Positions 61,431 through 64,000 of a DNA stretch of 64,000 bases are shown here, one piece after another (position 1 is the stretch's first letter; each line of letters begins with the position of its first letter). The notes under the pieces are model-generated. The model was not told the DNA's origin and did no database searches. It was given only the letters and a program-made list of their open reading frames with translations. Source of the stretch: Porphyromonas cangingivalis (lineage in GTDB: Bacteria > Bacteroidota > Bacteroidia > Bacteroidales > Porphyromonadaceae); NCBI RefSeq assembly GCF_900638305.1, contig NZ_LR134506.1, positions 1,116,001-1,180,000 on the forward strand, given 5' to 3'. Made by a program: the position numbers and the translations under genes.

Positions 61431-63335
61431 TCAATCCTCTTCCGGCATACGTTCTCTGTTCGAACGAGGGATGAAAAGGACTGCTTTATTCTGTTCACGC
61501 GAAGGCCTGCGGTCGCCGAAACGACGCTCGCCGAATCGTCTCTCCCCGAAAGGACGATCTCCCCGGGGCTTATCTCCAAATTTGCGATCACCGAACGAAC
61601 GCTCGCTTCTCGGCTTGTCGCCAAACTTGCGGTCTCCGAACTTCCTCTCTCCAAAAGGACGCTCATCTCTCGGCTTGTCTCCAAACTTACGGTCTCCGAA
61701 TTTCTTCTCTCCAAAAGGACGCTCATCTCTCGGCTTGTCGCCAAACTTGCGGTCTCCGAATTTCTTCTCTCCAAAAGGACGCTCATCTCTCGGCTTGTCG
61801 CCAAACTTACGGTCTCCGAATTTCTTCTCTCCAAAAGGACGCTCATCTCTCGGCTTGTCGCCAAACTTGCGGTCTCCGAATTTCTTCTCTCCAAAAGGAC
61901 GCTCATCTCTCGGCTTGTCGCCAAACTTACGGTCTCCGAATTTCTTCTCTCCAAAAGGACGCTCATCTCTCGGCTTGTCGCCAAACTTGCGGTCTCCGAA
62001 TTTCTTCTCTCCGAACGAACGCTCGCCCCTCGGCTTGTCGCCAAAAGTCCTACGCTCACCTCTCTCACCCCTGGGTTTGTCCGATCGTGGACGATCAGTC
62101 TTACGACGGTCGAACTTCTTCTCTGTCCATTCCCCGGCATGGGCATACTCCTCATTATTCTCGACACGCTCCTTCACAAACTCGTTGCGCTTGCCTTCGA
62201 AGAGTTCGTATCCACGAAGCTCGCACTCCAAGCTGCCATTGAAGAGTTTTTCTCTGAAGAAGTGCTTGAGACCGATGGCATCGAAGCCCTCGATGTTCGA
62301 TGTGATCACCCACGCCTTGTAGCCCGCAAAGGCATGCTTCAGCACGGAGCCGATGGAGCCGTACAGCTTCTCCAACTCAGCAGGTCGCAGACGCTCCCCA
62401 TAAGGCGGGTTGGTCATCAAGAGACCCATAGGTGAAGGCTTGGTATCTGCAGTGTACTCCTCGATACTTTTGATCGAAAGCTGGACATGCTTCTGCACAC
62501 CTGCACGAGTGACATTGGCGCGAGCGATAGAGATCGCTTTGGGCGAAGCATCACTACCGTATATGGTGTGTTCGAAAGGTCTCTCCTCCCACTCATCCAA
62601 GATATTGCTGAGCAGTTCGGCATCGAAGTCCTGCCACTTCTCAAACGCATAAGATTCTCTGAAGATACCCGGTGGGATGTTCAGTGCTATAAGGGCAGCC
62701 TCAGTAAGGAAGGTACCGCTACCGCACATCGGGTCGACAAAGTCTGTCGACCCATCCCATCCTGCTTGCAGGAGCATCCCTGCCGCAAGGACTTCGCTGA
62801 TGGGGGCATCATTCTGTCCCACGCGATAGCCCCTCTTGTGCAAGCTCTCGCCACTGGAGTCGAGAGCGAGGGTCACCGTCGTATTTGCGATATGGATATG
62901 AAACCTCATATCAGGGTCACCGACAGAGACATTGGGACGACGCATCTCCCTATCCTGAAAATAGTCAGAGATCGCATCCTTGGCACGATAGGCCACAAAC
63001 TTGCTATGAGTAAACTTTTCGGAAAAGACGACAGTGTCGAATGCGAAAGTGGATCTCGACGTGAGGTACTTACTCCAGTCCACATTGTCATATAGATATT
63101 GATAGATCTCATCGGCATTGGCAGCCTCGAAGGTGTCCATCGGCACCAGTACCCTGAGGGCAGTACGGAGGTGGATATTAGCTTTGTACAGAGTGCTCTT
63201 GTCTCCCTCAAAGGAGACCATACGACGTCCTACCTCTACTTCCGTAGCTCCGATAGACTCCAATTCACTCTTCAGGATCTCCTCAAGACCATACATGGTC
63301 TTGGCGATCATCTTAAACTTGAGATTATCTTCCAT
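61431..63335 (-). CDS. THUMP-domain RNA methyltransferase (RlmL-like) with basic repeat tail
   Basis: A 634-residue fusion. Residues 1 to about 395 are a class I SAM methyltransferase with N-terminal THUMP domain, like the RlmL part that makes m2G2445 in 23S rRNA: FKMIAKTMYGLEEILKSEL, SAM motif FVDPMCGSGTFLTEAAL, and catalytic TNPPYGERL. From about residue 400 follows a 230-residue disordered, highly charged tail made of 20-residue units (RDERPFGEKKFGDRKFGDKP), probably an RNA-binding or ribosome-tethering segment. The tail length differs from usual homologues and is encoded by 60-bp DNA repeats. A perfect promoter lies at 63407-63436. Confidence 0.92.
   Translation of the reverse strand: MEDNLKFKMIAKTMYGLEEILKSELESIGATEVEVGRRMVSFEGDKSTLYKANIHLRTALRVLVPMDTFEAANADEIYQYLYDNVDWSKYLTSRSTFAFDTVVFSEKFTHSKFVAYRAKDAISDYFQDREMRRPNVSVGDPDMRFHIHIANTTVTLALDSSGESLHKRGYRVGQNDAPISEVLAAGMLLQAGWDGSTDFVDPMCGSGTFLTEAALIALNIPPGIFRESYAFEKWQDFDAELLSNILDEWEERPFEHTIYGSDASPKAISIARANVTRAGVQKHVQLSIKSIEEYTADTKPSPMGLLMTNPPYGERLRPAELEKLYGSIGSVLKHAFAGYKAWVITSNIEGFDAIGLKHFFREKLFNGSLECELRGYELFEGKRNEFVKERVENNEEYAHAGEWTEKKFDRRKTDRPRSDKPRGERGERRTFGDKPRGERSFGEKKFGDRKFGDKPRDERPFGEKKFGDRKFGDKPRDERPFGEKKFGDRKFGDKPRDERPFGEKKFGDRKFGDKPRDERPFGEKKFGDRKFGDKPRDERPFGEKKFGDRKFGDKPRDERPFGERKFGDRKFGDKPRSERSFGDRKFGDKPRGDRPFGERRFGERRFGDRRPSREQNKAVLFIPRSNRERMPEED
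61621..62040. repeat. 60-bp tandem repeats with 120-bp higher-order pattern
   Basis: Seven consecutive 60-bp units start at 61621, 61681, 61741, 61801, 61861, 61921 and 61981, nearly identical, with more diverged 60- and 30-bp units on both sides. A single base alternates: units at 61681, 61801 and 61921 read ACTTAC where those at 61741, 61861 and 61981 read ACTTGC. This points to expansion in 120-bp steps. Confidence 0.92.
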
Positions 63336-63406
63336 TCAATATATCAAACCAAGTGCTGAAATATAATGCAGAGACAGAGCACTCGAAAGCCATCTCCACA
63401 ACCTCA

Positions 63407-63436
63407 CAAAGGTACGAATTTCCGATGATTACCCAA
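63407..63436 (-). promoter_or_regulatory. Predicted promoter of the RNA methyltransferase gene
   Basis: On the minus strand TTG (63436-63434), 19 bp, TACCTTTG (63414-63407). The leader is about 65 nt. Confidence 0.7.
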
Positions 63437-63452
63437 TCTTGTTTACTTTTTG

Positions 63453-63460
63453 TACATTTG
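63453..63460 (+). promoter_or_regulatory. Predicted -7 element of the lipoprotein gene
   Basis: TACATTTG, perfect to TAnnTTTG, 78 bp before the ATG at 63538. The -33 region is unclear and overlaps the divergent promoter. Confidence 0.5.
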
Positions 63461-63537
63461 TCTACATACACTCTCCTGCGACATGGGGAGGAGGGAACAA
63501 GAGTCAAAATAATCAACAGCTAAAAGAATCAATTACT

Positions 63538-64000
63538 ATGAAACGTATCGTAGGATGGGCACTCGCCTTGGCTTGCCTTATGGGGGCATACAGCTGTGGC
63601 GGAGCCAAGAAATCACAATCAACCCAAGGCCAGGCTCAAGAAACGGACAGCCTGCAATACATCACCCTCAAGGTACGACACGAACCGATCGACGGAGAAA
63701 GTGCCGAAGAAGATCCGACATCCAAGTTTGCCCCCCTCTTCAAAACGAAGAACAAGTATATCTCTTACAGATACGAGGGTCATGATGAGGCCATGAAGGG
63801 AGACTTCAATGGGGATGGCAAGGCCGACGAGACTTTGATGTTCGTACCCGACGAAAGGGTAGACTCACTCCCCAAAGGACTGCTGTATCTCAGGGGAGAG
63901 GTCACCCAAAACTTTCGGGCAGACCTGCAAGAAGCGCTTGATCAACTGGGTGAGTCCTCAAGCGAATTTATCGACCTTGAGATGACCTATCATGACTTTG
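63538..64000 (+). CDS. Lipoprotein, partial (runs off the window)
   Basis: An open frame from the ATG at 63538 to the window end, 154 codons with no stop. The signal peptide MKRIVGWALALACLMGAYSC gives a lipobox-like end with Cys20, followed by GGAKKSQSTQ, a flexible tether. Later GDFNGDGKADE is an FG-GAP/EF-hand-like calcium-binding turn. Probably a periplasmic or surface lipoprotein with a VCBS-like C-terminal part; the family cannot be named from this fragment. Confidence 0.8.
   Translation, partial: MKRIVGWALALACLMGAYSCGGAKKSQSTQGQAQETDSLQYITLKVRHEPIDGESAEEDPTSKFAPLFKTKNKYISYRYEGHDEAMKGDFNGDGKADETLMFVPDERVDSLPKGLLYLRGEVTQNFRADLQEALDQLGESSSEFIDLEMTYHDF

Noticed and set aside
61411-62435. 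Long plus-strand open frames (303 and 335 codons) opposite the methyltransferase tail
   Set aside because: They mirror the 60-bp repeats on the coding strand; low-complexity Ser/Leu/Arg repeats without start context or known domains.

Overview
The window reads as a chromosomal segment of a Bacteroidetes bacterium, most likely Porphyromonas or a close relative. The reasons are: Mfa1/Mfa2-type fimbrial lipoproteins with arginine maturation sites; a complete lysine-to-butyrate/acetate fermentation operon of the kind known from P. gingivalis and fusobacteria; Bacteroidetes promoters (TTTG, about 19-20 bp, TAnnTTTG) in front of many genes; almost no Shine-Dalgarno sequences; and many lipoproteins and beta-barrels. 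No plasmid, phage or insertion sequence genes are visible.

Layout. 1-460: a 2[4Fe-4S] ferredoxin. 746-12616 (minus): an eight-gene fimbrial operon, transcribed DUF3575 protein, DUF3868 protein, three Mfa1-like fimbrillins, an Mfa2/FimB-like anchor, then two large lipoproteins that are probably accessory or tip subunits. 13244-16520 (minus): tonB, a membrane zinc peptidase, purA and a tiny membrane protein. 17147-18468: a superfamily I helicase broken by a frameshift at a run of six G. 18650-21456 (plus): tRNA-Cys, ribE, a nitroreductase and hisS. 21615-23222 (minus): pckA. 23855-35237 (plus): the lysine operon atoD-kal-kce-kdd-kamA-kamB-kamC-kamD-kamE-atoA-thiolase. 36028-37053: a threonine aldolase family enzyme. 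37079-44415 (minus): a TolC/adaptor/MacB-type ABC efflux operon followed by an orphan sensor kinase. 44736-48067 (plus): a secreted propeller-like protein, aroC and an outer-membrane beta-barrel. 48592-52521 (minus): a C1B peptidase, dnaX, cdd and rpsU. 52742-54267 (plus): the GTPase YsxC/EngB and a DUF6078-like protein. 54470-56202 (minus): a subtilase without signal peptide and a small stand-alone copy of its prodomain. 56565-63335 (minus): a YqaA/DedA-like protein, a membrane protein, purD, a DPP-IV-like peptidase and an RNA methyltransferase with a long repeat tail. 63538-64000: the start of a lipoprotein.

How the genes work together. The lysine operon, the secreted or periplasmic peptidases (C1B, DPP-IV-like), ferredoxin and PEP carboxykinase fit an anaerobe living on peptides and amino acids. 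The fimbrial operon supplies pilins, anchor and tip for surface adhesion; TonB and the efflux system serve the outer membrane.

The least expected signals lie in intergenic DNA and one gene pair. Three families of short tandem repeats occur: 22-bp units with an ACAGAA-N4-TTCTGT palindrome at four loci, 22-bp ACGACTTTCGTCATC-type units at two loci, and 10-bp CGACNRTAAY units at two loci. Both 10-bp arrays place their last unit exactly 25 bp upstream of a TATCTTYG promoter element, which suggests a helically phased regulator. The subtilase and prodomain-paralogue pair looks like an intracellular protease with its own inhibitor. The methyltransferase tail carries 60-bp repeats that alternate in a 120-bp higher-order pattern.
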